A stretch of DNA of 64,000 nt from Leifsonia poae (GTDB lineage Bacteria; Actinomycetota; Actinomycetes; Actinomycetales; Microbacteriaceae). Of the stretch, positions 9,635 through 18,953 are shown in pieces. The position numbers were made by a program, and so were the translations under genes. Where the stretch lies: the NCBI RefSeq assembly GCF_020009625.1, contig NZ_JAIHLP010000002.1, forward strand, positions 2,976,001-3,040,000, read 5' to 3'. Below the pieces are notes generated by a model. The model had not been told where the DNA came from. It ran no database searches and worked only from the letters and a program-made list of their open reading frames with translations. Numbering within the stretch: position 1 is the stretch's first letter; the number at the start of each line of letters is the position of its first letter.

Positions 9635-10612
9635 TCAGAAGCCTTCCGGCGCCCGGACGACGTAGGGGGCGGCTAGCCGGTCGAGTTCGTCGACAGTGAG
9701 GTTCAGGTCGACCGAGGCGACCGCATCCTGCAGATGTTGCGGCTTCGTCGCGCCGACGATCGGCGAGGTGACCGCCGCCTGTTGACGCACCCAGGCCAGC
9801 GCGACTTGCGCCCGGGGCACACCGCGCTCATCCGCCACCGCTTTCACCGCGTCGGCGACGCGGCGGTCGCCCTCCTCCTGCTGCCGGTAGAGCGTTAGCC
9901 CGAACCGGTCGGTCTCGGAGCGGGCAGTGCGCGAATCCCAGTCGCGGGTGAGCCGGCCGCGGGCGAGCGGGCTCCACGGGAGCACGCCGATGCCCTGGTC
10001 GAGGCAGTACGGAAGCATCTCCCGTTCTTCCTCCCGGTAGATCAGGTTGTACTGGTCCTGCATCGAGACGAATCTGGTCCAGCCGCCGAGGTCGGCGGCG
10101 TGCTGAGCCTGCGCGAACTGCCAGGCGAACATCGAGGACGCGCCGATGTAACGGGCCTTGCCGGCCTTGACCACATCGTGGAGCGCCTCCATCGTCTCCT
10201 CGATCGGCGTCGCCTGATCCCAACGGTGGATCTGGTAGAGGTCGACGTAGTCGGTGCCGAGCCGCCGGAGGCTGTTGTCGATCTCGGTCAGGATCGCTCC
10301 GCGGGAGAGCCCGGCGCCGTTCGGGCCGGGGCGCATCCGGCCGTGCACCTTCGTCGCGATGACGATCTCGTCTCGCGACGCGAAATCGGCGAGCGCGCGT
10401 CCGAGGATCTCTTCGCTGCTGCCGGCGGAGTACACATTGGCTGTGTCGAACGTCGTGATCCCTGCCTCGAGCGCCTGCCGGATGAACGGTCGGCTCTCCT
10501 CCTCGCCGAGCGACCACTCGTGGGCGCCGCGGGTGGGCGCTCCGAAACTCATGCAGCCGAGCGTGACGGCCGACACTTCGAGGCCGGATGCGCCGAGGCG
10601 GGTGTACTCCAT
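9635..10612 (-). CDS. Aldo/keto reductase
   Basis: 325 residues. It starts MEYTRLGASGLEVSAVTLGCMSFG, with FDTANVYS (catalytic D and Y), IATKVHG (K) and YQIHRWD (H), and a C-terminal cofactor motif near SPIVGATKP. It is close to the YajO/Tas-like branch that acts on sugars and aldehydes. GGAG lies 5 nt before the ATG. Both sides are long non-coding gaps (220 bp downstream, almost 700 bp upstream). Confidence 0.9.
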   Translation of the reverse strand: MEYTRLGASGLEVSAVTLGCMSFGAPTRGAHEWSLGEEESRPFIRQALEAGITTFDTANVYSAGSSEEILGRALADFASRDEIVIATKVHGRMRPGPNGAGLSRGAILTEIDNSLRRLGTDYVDLYQIHRWDQATPIEETMEALHDVVKAGKARYIGASSMFAWQFAQAQHAADLGGWTRFVSMQDQYNLIYREEEREMLPYCLDQGIGVLPWSPLARGRLTRDWDSRTARSETDRFGLTLYRQQEEGDRRVADAVKAVADERGVPRAQVALAWVRQQAAVTSPIVGATKPQHLQDAVASVDLNLTVDELDRLAAPYVVRAPEGF

Positions 10613-10995
10613 GGGGACTCCAGTGTTGCTCGTCGAGAGGAACAGTCAGGATGGGCTGTCCCTCTTGGAACGTACACCGCCGCCGTCCGAGAGGGGGACT
10701 GGGGAGTCTTGACCTGTCGCGCATACCCGGATTGTGCGCGACGCGATGTTCGCCCACTGCATCCGGTATGTACTGGCGGCACGGCGCCTCACAGCGCGAA
10801 ACGGCACAGCACGGCACAGCACAGCAGGGCACGGCACGGCACGGCACAGCACGAAGGCACGACACCGCAACGGACGGGCGTGGACAGGACGGACGTGGAA
10901 CAGTAAGTCTGACAAGAGCGATTGCGGCGATCGGAGCCTTCTCATCCGAGTTGGCGGGCCGCCTGCTCCTGTCGGCTGCCTGCCCATAGAAGGAC
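10613..10995. other. Intergenic stretch without a recognisable gene
   Basis: About 380 bp upstream of the aldo/keto reductase. Open frames here are short and have no family features. The only structure seen is the GGCAC/AGCAC tandem repeat listed separately. Confidence 0.5.
10801..10853. repeat. Degenerate GGCAC/AGCAC pentamer repeat
   Basis: About ten consecutive 5-bp units alternating between GGCAC and AGCAC, with one inserted G. The period is not a multiple of three, so it is unlikely to be translated. It sits in a gene-free gap and could vary in copy number. Confidence 0.75.
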
Positions 10996-11280
10996 GTGAT
11001 CAAAGCGCTCGTCGGGGCGGTCATGCGCGGCGACCGTGACGGGATTCAGCTCGATATGGAATCGTTGGAGCCCCCGCAGAGTGGGGGATTGTCCGCCTTT
11101 GCCGCAGAACTGCGCGCGGCGCGGCCCGCCGGGAAGTCGATCTCGATGGCCGAAGTCTTGCGAGCAGTTCACGCCTTCGAGTGCGCTCGAAGTCCCCGGC
11201 GATCGAGAGGGCTTCCCTTGGGGCCGTCGGCGAGCGCCGGGGAGATCAGCGACGGGTGCCCGACCGTCAGCTGCTGGTAG
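10996..11280 (+). CDS. Doubtful hypothetical protein
   Basis: GTG 10996 with AAGGA just upstream opens a 94-residue frame. Its first ~60 residues (for example MESLEPP and MAEVLRAVHAF) have plausible composition, but the last 30 are Arg/Ser-rich and look non-coding. It may be a decayed gene. I recognise no domain. Confidence 0.25.
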   Translation: MIKALVGAVMRGDRDGIQLDMESLEPPQSGGLSAFAAELRAARPAGKSISMAEVLRAVHAFECARSPRRSRGLPLGPSASAGEISDGCPTVSCW

Positions 11281-11300
11281 GGTCCGAACAGGAGGTCACC

Positions 11301-11450
11301 ATGGGTTCGCTGTTCTGGTGGAACGTGATCGCTGTCGTCGTGCTCCTTGTCATCGTTGCCGTGATCGCGGTGGCCACGATGTGGGTGCGCGCTCAACTCC
11401 GAAAGGGGAGAGACGCCGGCCAAGGCGGGTCGGATCGTCTGCGGTCCTAG
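11301..11450 (+). CDS. Small single-pass membrane protein (49 aa)
   Basis: ATG 11301 is preceded by an ideal AGGAGG 5 nt upstream. The product has one strongly hydrophobic helix (IAVVVLLVIVAVIAVATMW, residues 9-27) followed by a short basic, Gly-rich tail, so it is probably N-out/C-in. No family recognised. The frame stays open upstream, but the perfect ribosome site fixes this start. Confidence 0.7.
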   Translation: MGSLFWWNVIAVVVLLVIVAVIAVATMWVRAQLRKGRDAGQGGSDRLRS

Positions 11451-11475
11451 ACGTATAAACCGGGCCGGTGCCGTC

Positions 11476-12747
11476 TCAGGCCAGCCACCAGTCGTAGAAG
11501 ATCACGTACCGCGCGCCCAGCTGTTCGACCGGCAGTTCGCGCTGGTTGGTGAAACCGTTCGGGGTGATCAGATCGTCGGGGCTGTTCACTGTGACCGTCA
11601 GCGGTATCGGGGTGAAAACATCGTTTGCGAGGCCCGACCTGACCGCGGCGATGATGGTGTCGTAGGCGGCGCCCGCCAGCGCGCCGACCGCGGCTCCGAT
11701 GGCCGTACCGACGCCGGGGACGATGCTGCCGATCGCAGCCCCCGCCAGAGCGCCCGCAGCGGTCGACGCCGCCTGGATCGCCGCGTTCTTGACGGTGGAA
11801 CCGACCTTCGACTCGAGTTCGTTGAAGACCTTCGCGATGTCCTCGTTGTCGACTTCGACGAGGAGCAGGGTCGCCGTGAACGTGCGCGGCCACGCGGCCG
11901 GCCCGGTCAGGTCGAAGTCGAGCAGCACGAAGGGATTCGCGAGCGCCTGCTCACGGTGCGCCATGAAGTCGTCCATGCGCGGCCCGGTCAGGGTCGATGG
12001 TGCCGGTTTGCCGTCCGGCCCGACCACGACCGCGCTCGAGTCGAGCCCGACCGCGGCGATGGAGAGTTCGTCTGACGCTCCCTGCAGTCCCGAATCGTTG
12101 GACTGGTGTTCGTGCATATACCGCAACCGGAATTGGAGTCGGGTCGGCATCGTGGTGACGATCGGTCCCCCCGCGGCCGTCCAACGGATCCGCCCGCGCT
12201 CGAACAACGACACCCGACCGTCCCCGTCGGCGAACTCGCCGGAGCGCGGGTAGCCGAGCGGGCCGAGTTCCCAGCCCTGCGCAGACCAGGTCTGCCGAAT
12301 CGCCCCGTACACCTCGTTGGCGCCGTGGACCGGCGTCCAGTAGATCGATGCCGTCGCCTTCGGCTGGTCGGGCGGGCTGAAGTGGTTGTATCGTCCGATG
12401 CCGTCCGGTGTGGTGGTCTCGTCGGTCACGGGGTAGCCGAAGCGTTCGGCTCCGAGCGCCCGGAACTTGTCGCGGATGGCGCCGTGCACCTCATAGGCGT
12501 GCGATGCGTTCGGCCGCACGTACGCCGACACGTTCTGGTAGTCCTGCCGAGCCCCGCCGTCGGGCAGGTCGACGATTCCACCGACGGCCGGGCCGGCGCC
12601 GGGGTGTGTCTGAGCGAATTGGTCGAAGGCGCGAGCGAGCGTCTCCGGTCGCAGAATCGTTGCCAGCACCGGCGCATCCACCGTGGTTTTGAGGCTCCCG
12701 ACCTTGGTGAGGTTGGTGAGGTTGGACAGGTTGAGCTTGTCGTTCAT
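11476..12747 (-). CDS. LGFP-repeat protein with glycine-zipper tail
   Basis: 423 residues without a signal peptide. The N-terminal half holds LGFP-type repeats (LGAERFGYPVTDE; LGPLGYPRSGEF followed by FERGRI), a module linked to cell-wall binding in mycolata and other actinobacteria. The middle is a beta-rich unknown region. Near residues 325-355 a long Gly/Ala helix (GAAIGSIVPGVGTAIGAAVGALAG) forms a classic glycine zipper able to insert into membranes. The start at 12747 has AAGGAGG 5 nt upstream. It lies 76 bp downstream of the LuxR regulator on the same strand, so they may be co-transcribed. Confidence 0.75.
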   Translation of the reverse strand: MNDKLNLSNLTNLTKVGSLKTTVDAPVLATILRPETLARAFDQFAQTHPGAGPAVGGIVDLPDGGARQDYQNVSAYVRPNASHAYEVHGAIRDKFRALGAERFGYPVTDETTTPDGIGRYNHFSPPDQPKATASIYWTPVHGANEVYGAIRQTWSAQGWELGPLGYPRSGEFADGDGRVSLFERGRIRWTAAGGPIVTTMPTRLQFRLRYMHEHQSNDSGLQGASDELSIAAVGLDSSAVVVGPDGKPAPSTLTGPRMDDFMAHREQALANPFVLLDFDLTGPAAWPRTFTATLLLVEVDNEDIAKVFNELESKVGSTVKNAAIQAASTAAGALAGAAIGSIVPGVGTAIGAAVGALAGAAYDTIIAAVRSGLANDVFTPIPLTVTVNSPDDLITPNGFTNQRELPVEQLGARYVIFYDWWLA

Positions 12748-12823
12748 GATTCCTCCTTTTCGCCCGAGTGTGCGTGGAGGGCGCCGATGGCACATAGGTA
12801 GCCGACTACCTGATCCCCTGTCG

Positions 12824-15430
12824 TCAGTGCTGCGGCTCGCTCGAGGCTTGCCCGATGCGTTCCGCGATCTCCCGTCGCGAGTGCACCCCCAACTTCGCGG
12901 ATGCGTTCAGCACGTGACCCTCGACCGTACGCACCGAGACACCGAGCGCGGTCGAGATCTCGCTGTTCGTCATCCCTGCGGCGATCAGGTGGGCGACCTC
13001 GGACTCGCGGATGCTGAGCGGAGTGTCGGCGATGCGATCACGAAGAGTCGGCACCGTTTGGTGCGCGTCGGCGCTGACCCGTCGACGCAGCGCCAGGTGG
13101 GCGGCCGATCCGAGCAGCGACGGTTCGCGTCGGGCGCGGAGTTCAAACGACTGGGCGAGCAGCTCGGAGGCGAGGAGACGGAGACCGAGCCCGTCGGCTT
13201 GGGCGGCACAGGCGTCGAGGTCGTTCGTGTTGGCGCGTGCGCGTGCGCGAAACCATTTCTCGACCAGGGTGCGCCGGGGGCTCGACTCGCCGGCCGGCTC
13301 CGAGAGTGTTCGTGGATGCTCCGTGGCGAGGCCCAGCCGGAGCAGGCTCAGGCAGGCGTCGAGAACCTGGGCGTGCGCTCCTCTCGAGCGGGCTGACGCG
13401 GACGCCCGTGCGAAGCGATCTGCGGCCTGCGAGGTCGCGCCCCGGCTCGCCTCGGCCCACCCTTCGGCCAGCAGCAGCGCCGGCTCATAGACGGCGACGT
13501 TCGAACCGTTGCGCGCGTGAGCCTGCTCCAGGTAGAAGTCGGCGTGCCCGGTGTCGCCGAATTCGGCGGCCGCTCGTGCAGCCCACAGGGCGGAGAGGAA
13601 CACCCATCCGGTGGGAGCCTGCACAGAGAGCAGGTCGAAAGCGTCGACCGAGTAGCGGGCGGCATCCGCGCCCTCGCCCGCGCTGAGCGCGATCCTCGCG
13701 TGGAGCATCGTCGCGATTCCCGAGCTTGTTCGCTCGCCGTAAGACTCTGCGGCGGCAAGCTTGGCGTGTGCCCTCGCAAGCGGCAGGTCGCCGGCCGCCG
13801 CGGCCGCCTCGACCAGGTCGTAACGGAACGAGCTGCGCTGGTACCCGCTCTGGCATTCGGAGGCGGCGATGAGCCCGCGCGTCGTGGCCCGCCGCACGTG
13901 GGCGAGGTCGCCGCGCTGCGCAGCCTCCATGGACGCGGCGGATGCGGCCCAGAGTGCCGCGGTCGGAGTGATCTCCGGGGCGTTGAGCGCTGCAGCGCTG
14001 AGCGATCGTGCTTCAGCGAGTCGCCCACGGAACGCCGCGAACGCTGCCGCCACGGCGGTCGGAAGAGGCCGGGGGTCATCGACCCCGGCCACCGGCCGGC
14101 CGACGAGTGACAGCACCTCCTGCGCGCGAACGACGTCTCCCACGCCCCAGAACAGATTGGATGCGCGCGCGGAGACGATCTGCTCGCGAAAGTCAGGCGC
14201 GAGAACGCCGGTGTCGATGCTCGCATAGAGCGTTTCGGATTCGTCCGCATCCCCGCGCCAGCTCAGCGCGGCCGCGAGCAGGAAGCGGGCCGCCGCAGAC
14301 TCGTCGACGTCATTGATGGAGCGGGCTATGTCGATCGCCAGGGTGACCGAACCGATCGCGAGGGCACGATCGGCTGCCTGGAACAGCCGCGGCAGCGGGA
14401 GCGTTTCGTCGCTGTCGAGGCTCAGGGAGACCAGTCGCAGCTCGCGCAGGGCATCGTGCTCAGCGCCACCAGCGTTGGTCGTGGCACGTACCAGGTCACC
14501 CCGAAGTGCCTGTGCTCGCCACTGATCCGTCTGGGAGAGGATGAGCTCTTCCACCAGTGGATGTGCGAGCGCGGCCCTGCCGTCGGCGACCTCGACGACG
14601 CCCACCGCAGTGCATTCACTGATCGCCGACACCAGGTCGATCGCGGTCACTTCGTCGAGCGTCAGGGGGCCGCATGCGGCGATGCTCGTCACAAGATCGA
14701 GGGCCGGGGGAGAGAGCCGTTCGACGACGCCGTGGAACAGATTCTTCGCGTACGGCGCGACCGGAAGTCGGGCGTTCCAGCGCCAAACACCGTTGCTGAC
14801 CTCGAAGTCGCCGTGGTCGCGCCCGATCTCGACGAGCTGTCGAACGACGAGCGGCAGACCCCGGCTGGTCGCCCAGAGCTGTTCGAGAGTGAGACGCTCC
14901 ACTCGGGTTCCCGCAGCCAGTGTCAGGGTCTGCTCGACTTCGTCTTGCGTGAAACGGGGCACGGTGATCGCGTGGAACAGGTCGCCGTCGACTAAGCCGC
15001 TCAACGGCGTGGGCAGGCTTTCGCGATCGCGGGCCACCAAAACGACCCGCATCCCGTTCACGACGAGCTGATGAACGGCGGTGGCGGAGAGCGGGTCGAG
15101 CAGGGAGGCGTTGTCGAGGATCAGCCACCCCGATCCGACCCGGGCGGCGAGCTGCCGTTGCGCCTCCCCGAGGGCCTGAAGGGGGTCGGTCACGGCACCC
15201 AGGCCGACGATGCCGGCGAGCGCACCGAACGCGATGCTCTGCGTGACGAGCATTCCGTCGATGGCGGTGCGCTCACCGCCGAGCGCATCCATGCTGCGGC
15301 GAACGAGGGTGGACTTGCCGACCCCCGCCTCGCCGGTGACAACGACGTTCGGGCGATCAGCGTCGGCGAGCGCCGACCGGAGCTCGTTCTCCAGGTCGAT
15401 GCGGTTCAGGTACGGCCAGGTGCCTGACAT
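12824..15430 (-). CDS. Large ATP-binding LuxR-family (LAL-type) regulator
   Basis: 868 residues. An N-terminal STAND/AAA ATPase has Walker A GEAGVGKST near residue 33. A long helical, TPR-like middle follows, and a C-terminal LuxR helix-turn-helix (LSIRESEVAHLIAAGMTN, with VSVRTVEGHVLNASAKLGV) binds DNA. Such LAL regulators activate transcription on sensing a ligand. The next gene upstream, on the opposite strand, is the LTD wall protein, and the LGFP gene lies downstream; both are plausible targets. The -10 TAGGCT sits 6 nt before the ATG with no Shine-Dalgarno, so the mRNA may be leaderless. Confidence 0.88.
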   Translation of the reverse strand: MSGTWPYLNRIDLENELRSALADADRPNVVVTGEAGVGKSTLVRRSMDALGGERTAIDGMLVTQSIAFGALAGIVGLGAVTDPLQALGEAQRQLAARVGSGWLILDNASLLDPLSATAVHQLVVNGMRVVLVARDRESLPTPLSGLVDGDLFHAITVPRFTQDEVEQTLTLAAGTRVERLTLEQLWATSRGLPLVVRQLVEIGRDHGDFEVSNGVWRWNARLPVAPYAKNLFHGVVERLSPPALDLVTSIAACGPLTLDEVTAIDLVSAISECTAVGVVEVADGRAALAHPLVEELILSQTDQWRAQALRGDLVRATTNAGGAEHDALRELRLVSLSLDSDETLPLPRLFQAADRALAIGSVTLAIDIARSINDVDESAAARFLLAAALSWRGDADESETLYASIDTGVLAPDFREQIVSARASNLFWGVGDVVRAQEVLSLVGRPVAGVDDPRPLPTAVAAAFAAFRGRLAEARSLSAAALNAPEITPTAALWAASAASMEAAQRGDLAHVRRATTRGLIAASECQSGYQRSSFRYDLVEAAAAAGDLPLARAHAKLAAAESYGERTSSGIATMLHARIALSAGEGADAARYSVDAFDLLSVQAPTGWVFLSALWAARAAAEFGDTGHADFYLEQAHARNGSNVAVYEPALLLAEGWAEASRGATSQAADRFARASASARSRGAHAQVLDACLSLLRLGLATEHPRTLSEPAGESSPRRTLVEKWFRARARANTNDLDACAAQADGLGLRLLASELLAQSFELRARREPSLLGSAAHLALRRRVSADAHQTVPTLRDRIADTPLSIRESEVAHLIAAGMTNSEISTALGVSVRTVEGHVLNASAKLGVHSRREIAERIGQASSEPQH

Positions 15431-15436
15431 GGCTGG

Positions 15437-15442
15437 AGCCTA
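15437..15442 (-). promoter_or_regulatory. -10 element of the LuxR regulator gene
   Basis: TAGGCT on the minus strand ends 6 nt before the ATG, which implies transcription starting at or next to the start codon. Confidence 0.5.
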
Positions 15443-15512
15443 CTGGATCGCCGCGGTCGTCATTCGTTCGATGTTCTGACGGCCACACGAGTCTGAGTCG
15501 TTCGCCTCTTCG

Positions 15513-15528
15513 TATGAGAACGTTCATA
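15513..15528. promoter_or_regulatory. Possible operator between luxR-type and LTD genes
   Basis: An AT-rich imperfect palindrome with core GAACGTTC (15518-15525) and outer TATGA/TCATA arms lies midway in the 130-bp divergent gap. It is the only symmetrical site seen there. Confidence 0.35.
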
Positions 15529-15560
15529 TTCCGTTCTCCCGGTCCCGACACTGTGTGACC

Positions 15561-18500
15561 ATGCATCGAGAACCCTCTGCGCTCAAACGCGCCCTCGCCG
15601 CCGCCGCGGTAGCGGCGATCGCCCTCGTCGGTTCGGTCTCCCTCGCCGAACCGGCCACTGCCGCGCCCACTGAAGGCCTGCGCATCACCGAGTTCTCCTA
15701 CGGCGGCCTGGCTTCGGGCGCCCACGGTGACGGTGAGTACACCGAGCTCACCAACCTGAGCCCCACCCCCATCGACCTCTCAGGCTGGGTCTTCGAGACG
15801 GGGACGACGGCGACGGCCGCCGGCGGTCTCCCGCTCGCGCCGCTCGGCACGGTCGCCCCGGGCCAGTCGGTGATCGTCACCGACCTCACGGCCGCCGAAT
15901 TCCGCACCGAGTGGAGCCTGGGCTCCTCGGTGAAGGTGCTCGACAACAACAAGGCGCACACCCTGAACAAGGGCCCGAACGGCATCCACATCTTCGACCC
16001 GAGCGGCGCCGAAGTGGACTCCCTGACCTACAACGGGTTCCTCTCGGCGAAGGGCAAGGCGGCCTGGGTCGATGCGGCCCACGTCGGTGGCAAAGCCGAT
16101 GTGGCCGCGGGCGGCTGGACGATCGCCACGAGCGGCGACGCCGAGCACAGCTATGCGAGCGCCACCGGCAGCATCGGCTCGCCCGGGATGTCTTCGCTGG
16201 CGATTCCCTACGCGGGTGCGCCCCGCGTGAAGATCACCGAGTTCGCCTACGGCGGCAAGATCGCCGCGTCGAAGGGCGACGGCGAGTACACGGAGATCAC
16301 GAACGTCGGCTTCACCCCGGCAGACCTGACCGGCTGGTCGTACGACACGTCGGCGACGGTCACCGTGCCCGGCGCCCTCTCGCTGTCGACGCTCGGAACG
16401 CTCCTGCCGGGCGAGTCAGCCGTGATCACGGATGTGACCCCGGCGGAGTTCCGCACAGACTGGGGGCTCATCGACTCTGTGAAGGTGATTCCGGACAACG
16501 GCACGACCCTCAACAAGGGTCCGATGACGATCCGTCTCTACGACGCCGGCAACACCCTCGTCGACTCGGTCAGCTACGCCAGCGGATTCCAGTCGGGCAA
16601 GGGTGTCGCGGCGTGGGTCGATGCGGCACACGTCGGGCAGAAGGCGGACACGACCGGCTGGACGATCGCCACGTCGGGCGACGGTGAGTCGAGCTGGACG
16701 AGCGCGACCGGGGCGGTCGGCTCGCCGGGCGCTTCCACCCTCGGCTGGCGCACGCCCGCGAGCGTTCGCGGAACCGGCGGCGGGAGCGGACCGGGCACGG
16801 ATCCGGGCACCGACCCGGGCGCCGGGAACAGCGTTCCCTGGCCCGGCCCGCAGACGGTGACCAACGTCGACAAGGGCGGTGTCTTCGGCCAGAACCTCTC
16901 CGGCCTGTTCTACGTTCCGGGCGCGACCCCAGCCGACGACGTCATGTGGGGCGTCGAGAACGGTGGATCCTCCGGCGGCAGCGTGAACACGAACCAGTCG
17001 TCGTTCTTCAAGATCGCCCAGAACGGCGACGGCACCTGGGGGCCGGCGAGCGGGTGGGACCGCGGCATCCAACTGCACTACAAGGACGGGACCGGCCAGC
17101 CGGATGCGGAGGGCATCACTGCCCTCGGCGGAAAGGTGTTCGTCTCCACCGAGCGCGACAACGCGAACAACAAGGTGTCCCGCGTCTCGATCCTCCAGTA
17201 CGACCCCGCGGCGATCGACTGGACCAACCGCTCCGCGAACGCCGCCCAGCAGTGGGAGCTCGAGTCCGACCTCGGACCGGGGACCGATGCGAACCTCACC
17301 TCCGCCGACGCGAACCTGGGCGCCGAGGCGCTCGCGTTCGTGCCCGACAGCTACCTGGTCGCGAACGGCTTCCGTACCGATGCCGGCGCGCTCTACGTCC
17401 CCGCCCAGTACGGCGCACACTTCGGCGGCGTGTTCTTCGCCGGCATCGAGAAGAACGGCAACCTCTACGGCTACGTGCTGGAGGAGGGCACCGGCAAGTT
17501 CACCCGAGTGACCTCCTTCTCGAGCGGGCTCAAGAACTCCGCCACGACGTACTCGGTGATGGATGCGGCGTGGGACCCCTCGCAGGAGGCGCTGTGGCTC
17601 GACTGCGACGACACCTGCCAGGGTCGCACGTCGATTGCGAAGATCAATACGACGCCGGGCGACCCCGCTCAGGGCCACTTCCAGGTGACGTCGATCTACG
17701 ACCGTCCCACCGGCGGCCCGAACGTCAACAACGAGGGATTCACCTTCCAGCCCGCGAACCGTTGCGACTCGAACGGCCAGCGCTCGGTGTGGTGGTCGAA
17801 CGACGGCGGTGACGGCGGCTACGCGATCAGCACGGCAAAGGCCACCTGCCCGGCGCCGGTCGCCGGCCAGATCGGCACCACGGTCACCGTGTCCTACGCC
17901 TACCAGGGCACCAGCGTCGAAGCCGTGAAGGACTCCACCGGCGCGTACCCGCTTCCGGTGACGGCGACGTTCACCTGCACCCAGGTGAGCGCGGTGTTCC
18001 CCGATTCGTGCCCGGCCCCGGTGAACGTCTCTTCGACACAGGCGGCGACGACGGTGAAGACGCTGGTCGACACCCTCGGCACGGTGACGGCTGTTTCCCT
18101 GCCCGCGATCACGATCCGTCAGATCGCGCCGGCCAACCCGATCGACCTGCTGGTCGCAGCCCTCCCCGACCCGGTGCAGTCGCTCGCAGGCGCCGACCAG
18201 GTCGCCGAGGTGACGAAGGCCTACCAGGCACTCACGCCGGAGGAGAAGGCGGATGTCTCGGCGGAGGCCCTCACGGCTCTGGCCGCGCGGCAGCAGCAGG
18301 CGGGTGTCGTCAACCACCGCGATAACGCCCACTCCGCCACCGCGAGTGGCGCAGCGCTCCCCTGGTATGTGCGGGTGACCGCGGCTCCGCTCGCGAGCAC
18401 CGACGCCGGCTATGCCGCCTTCACGGCGAAGCTCGGCGGTGCGCGGCTCCTCGCCCTCTACGACATCTCGTTCGCGGACACGCTGGCGGGAGGCGGCTGG

Positions 18501-18878
18501 GAGCCCGGCCAGGGCGAGACGGTCACGATCTCACTGTCGAACACGGTGGTCGCGGGTCAGTCCGGTGTCGGCATCCACCACCTGAAGTCCGACGGCAGCA
18601 TGGAGACCATCCAGGCGAAGGTCAGCGGCGGAACGGTCACCTTCACGGGAACGTCGTTCAGCCCGTACGGCATCACCACCGCGGCGAGCACCGGCGGCTC
18701 GACGGGTGGCACCAGGACGCCGGGGACGCCGGGCACCGCTGATCCGCAGCTGGCCTCCACCGGCTTCGAGTCCGCTCCGCTGATCGTCAGCGGCCTGGCT
18801 CTGCTCCTCCTGGGTGCGATCACTCTGGGGGCACGCCGGATGATGACGCGCCAGAAGGCAGCACGGCAGACGCTCTAA
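15561..18878 (+). CDS. Sortase-anchored surface protein with two lamin-tail domains
   Basis: 1105 residues. A signal peptide (LAAAAVAAIALVG, cleavage near ATAAP) is followed by two copies of a lamin-tail-like domain: LRITEFSYGG with DGEYTELTN, and VKITEFAYGG with DGEYTEITN. A Gly/Pro/Asp linker (GPGTDPGTDPG) leads to a large beta-rich region (about 415-770, containing DAEGITALGGKVFVSTERDN, suggestive of a propeller or phytase-like fold). Ig-like segments follow. The C-terminus is LASTGFE, then a hydrophobic helix and a basic tail: a sortase E (LAxTG) anchor. The exact start is uncertain (GTG 15555 or ATG 15561). It is probably exposed on the wall, binding or cleaving a phosphorylated or nucleic-acid ligand (inference). 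Confidence 0.85.
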   Translation: MHREPSALKRALAAAAVAAIALVGSVSLAEPATAAPTEGLRITEFSYGGLASGAHGDGEYTELTNLSPTPIDLSGWVFETGTTATAAGGLPLAPLGTVAPGQSVIVTDLTAAEFRTEWSLGSSVKVLDNNKAHTLNKGPNGIHIFDPSGAEVDSLTYNGFLSAKGKAAWVDAAHVGGKADVAAGGWTIATSGDAEHSYASATGSIGSPGMSSLAIPYAGAPRVKITEFAYGGKIAASKGDGEYTEITNVGFTPADLTGWSYDTSATVTVPGALSLSTLGTLLPGESAVITDVTPAEFRTDWGLIDSVKVIPDNGTTLNKGPMTIRLYDAGNTLVDSVSYASGFQSGKGVAAWVDAAHVGQKADTTGWTIATSGDGESSWTSATGAVGSPGASTLGWRTPASVRGTGGGSGPGTDPGTDPGAGNSVPWPGPQTVTNVDKGGVFGQNLSGLFYVPGATPADDVMWGVENGGSSGGSVNTNQSSFFKIAQNGDGTWGPASGWDRGIQLHYKDGTGQPDAEGITALGGKVFVSTERDNANNKVSRVSILQYDPAAIDWTNRSANAAQQWELESDLGPGTDANLTSADANLGAEALAFVPDSYLVANGFRTDAGALYVPAQYGAHFGGVFFAGIEKNGNLYGYVLEEGTGKFTRVTSFSSGLKNSATTYSVMDAAWDPSQEALWLDCDDTCQGRTSIAKINTTPGDPAQGHFQVTSIYDRPTGGPNVNNEGFTFQPANRCDSNGQRSVWWSNDGGDGGYAISTAKATCPAPVAGQIGTTVTVSYAYQGTSVEAVKDSTGAYPLPVTATFTCTQVSAVFPDSCPAPVNVSSTQAATTVKTLVDTLGTVTAVSLPAITIRQIAPANPIDLLVAALPDPVQSLAGADQVAEVTKAYQALTPEEKADVSAEALTALAARQQQAGVVNHRDNAHSATASGAALPWYVRVTAAPLASTDAGYAAFTAKLGGARLLALYDISFADTLAGGGWEPGQGETVTISLSNTVVAGQSGVGIHHLKSDGSMETIQAKVSGGTVTFTGTSFSPYGITTAASTGGSTGGTRTPGTPGTADPQLASTGFESAPLIVSGLALLLLGAITLGARRMMTRQKAARQTL

Positions 18879-18899
18879 CCGCATCGAGCGCAGACGCGC

Positions 18900-18929
18900 G
18901 GGGACAGCCGCCCAAGGGTGGCCGTCCCC
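18900..18929 (+). terminator. Terminator-like hairpin after the LTD gene
   Basis: GGGGAC pairs with GTCCCC, and the inner GCC/GGC and CCC/GGG continue with one mismatch; a T-rich CATTTTC follows. It lies 22 bp after the stop. Confidence 0.6.
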
Positions 18930-18953
18930 GTCGTCATTTTCGGCGTCCTTTCG

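Noticed and set aside
10734..11039. Frames reading through the GGCAC repeat
   Set aside because: The 5-bp period gives changing peptides with no ribosome site; not coding.
16416..18332. 638-residue frame antisense to the LTD protein
   Set aside because: Composition (Arg, Val, Gly runs) is that of a reverse-strand shadow; no domains.
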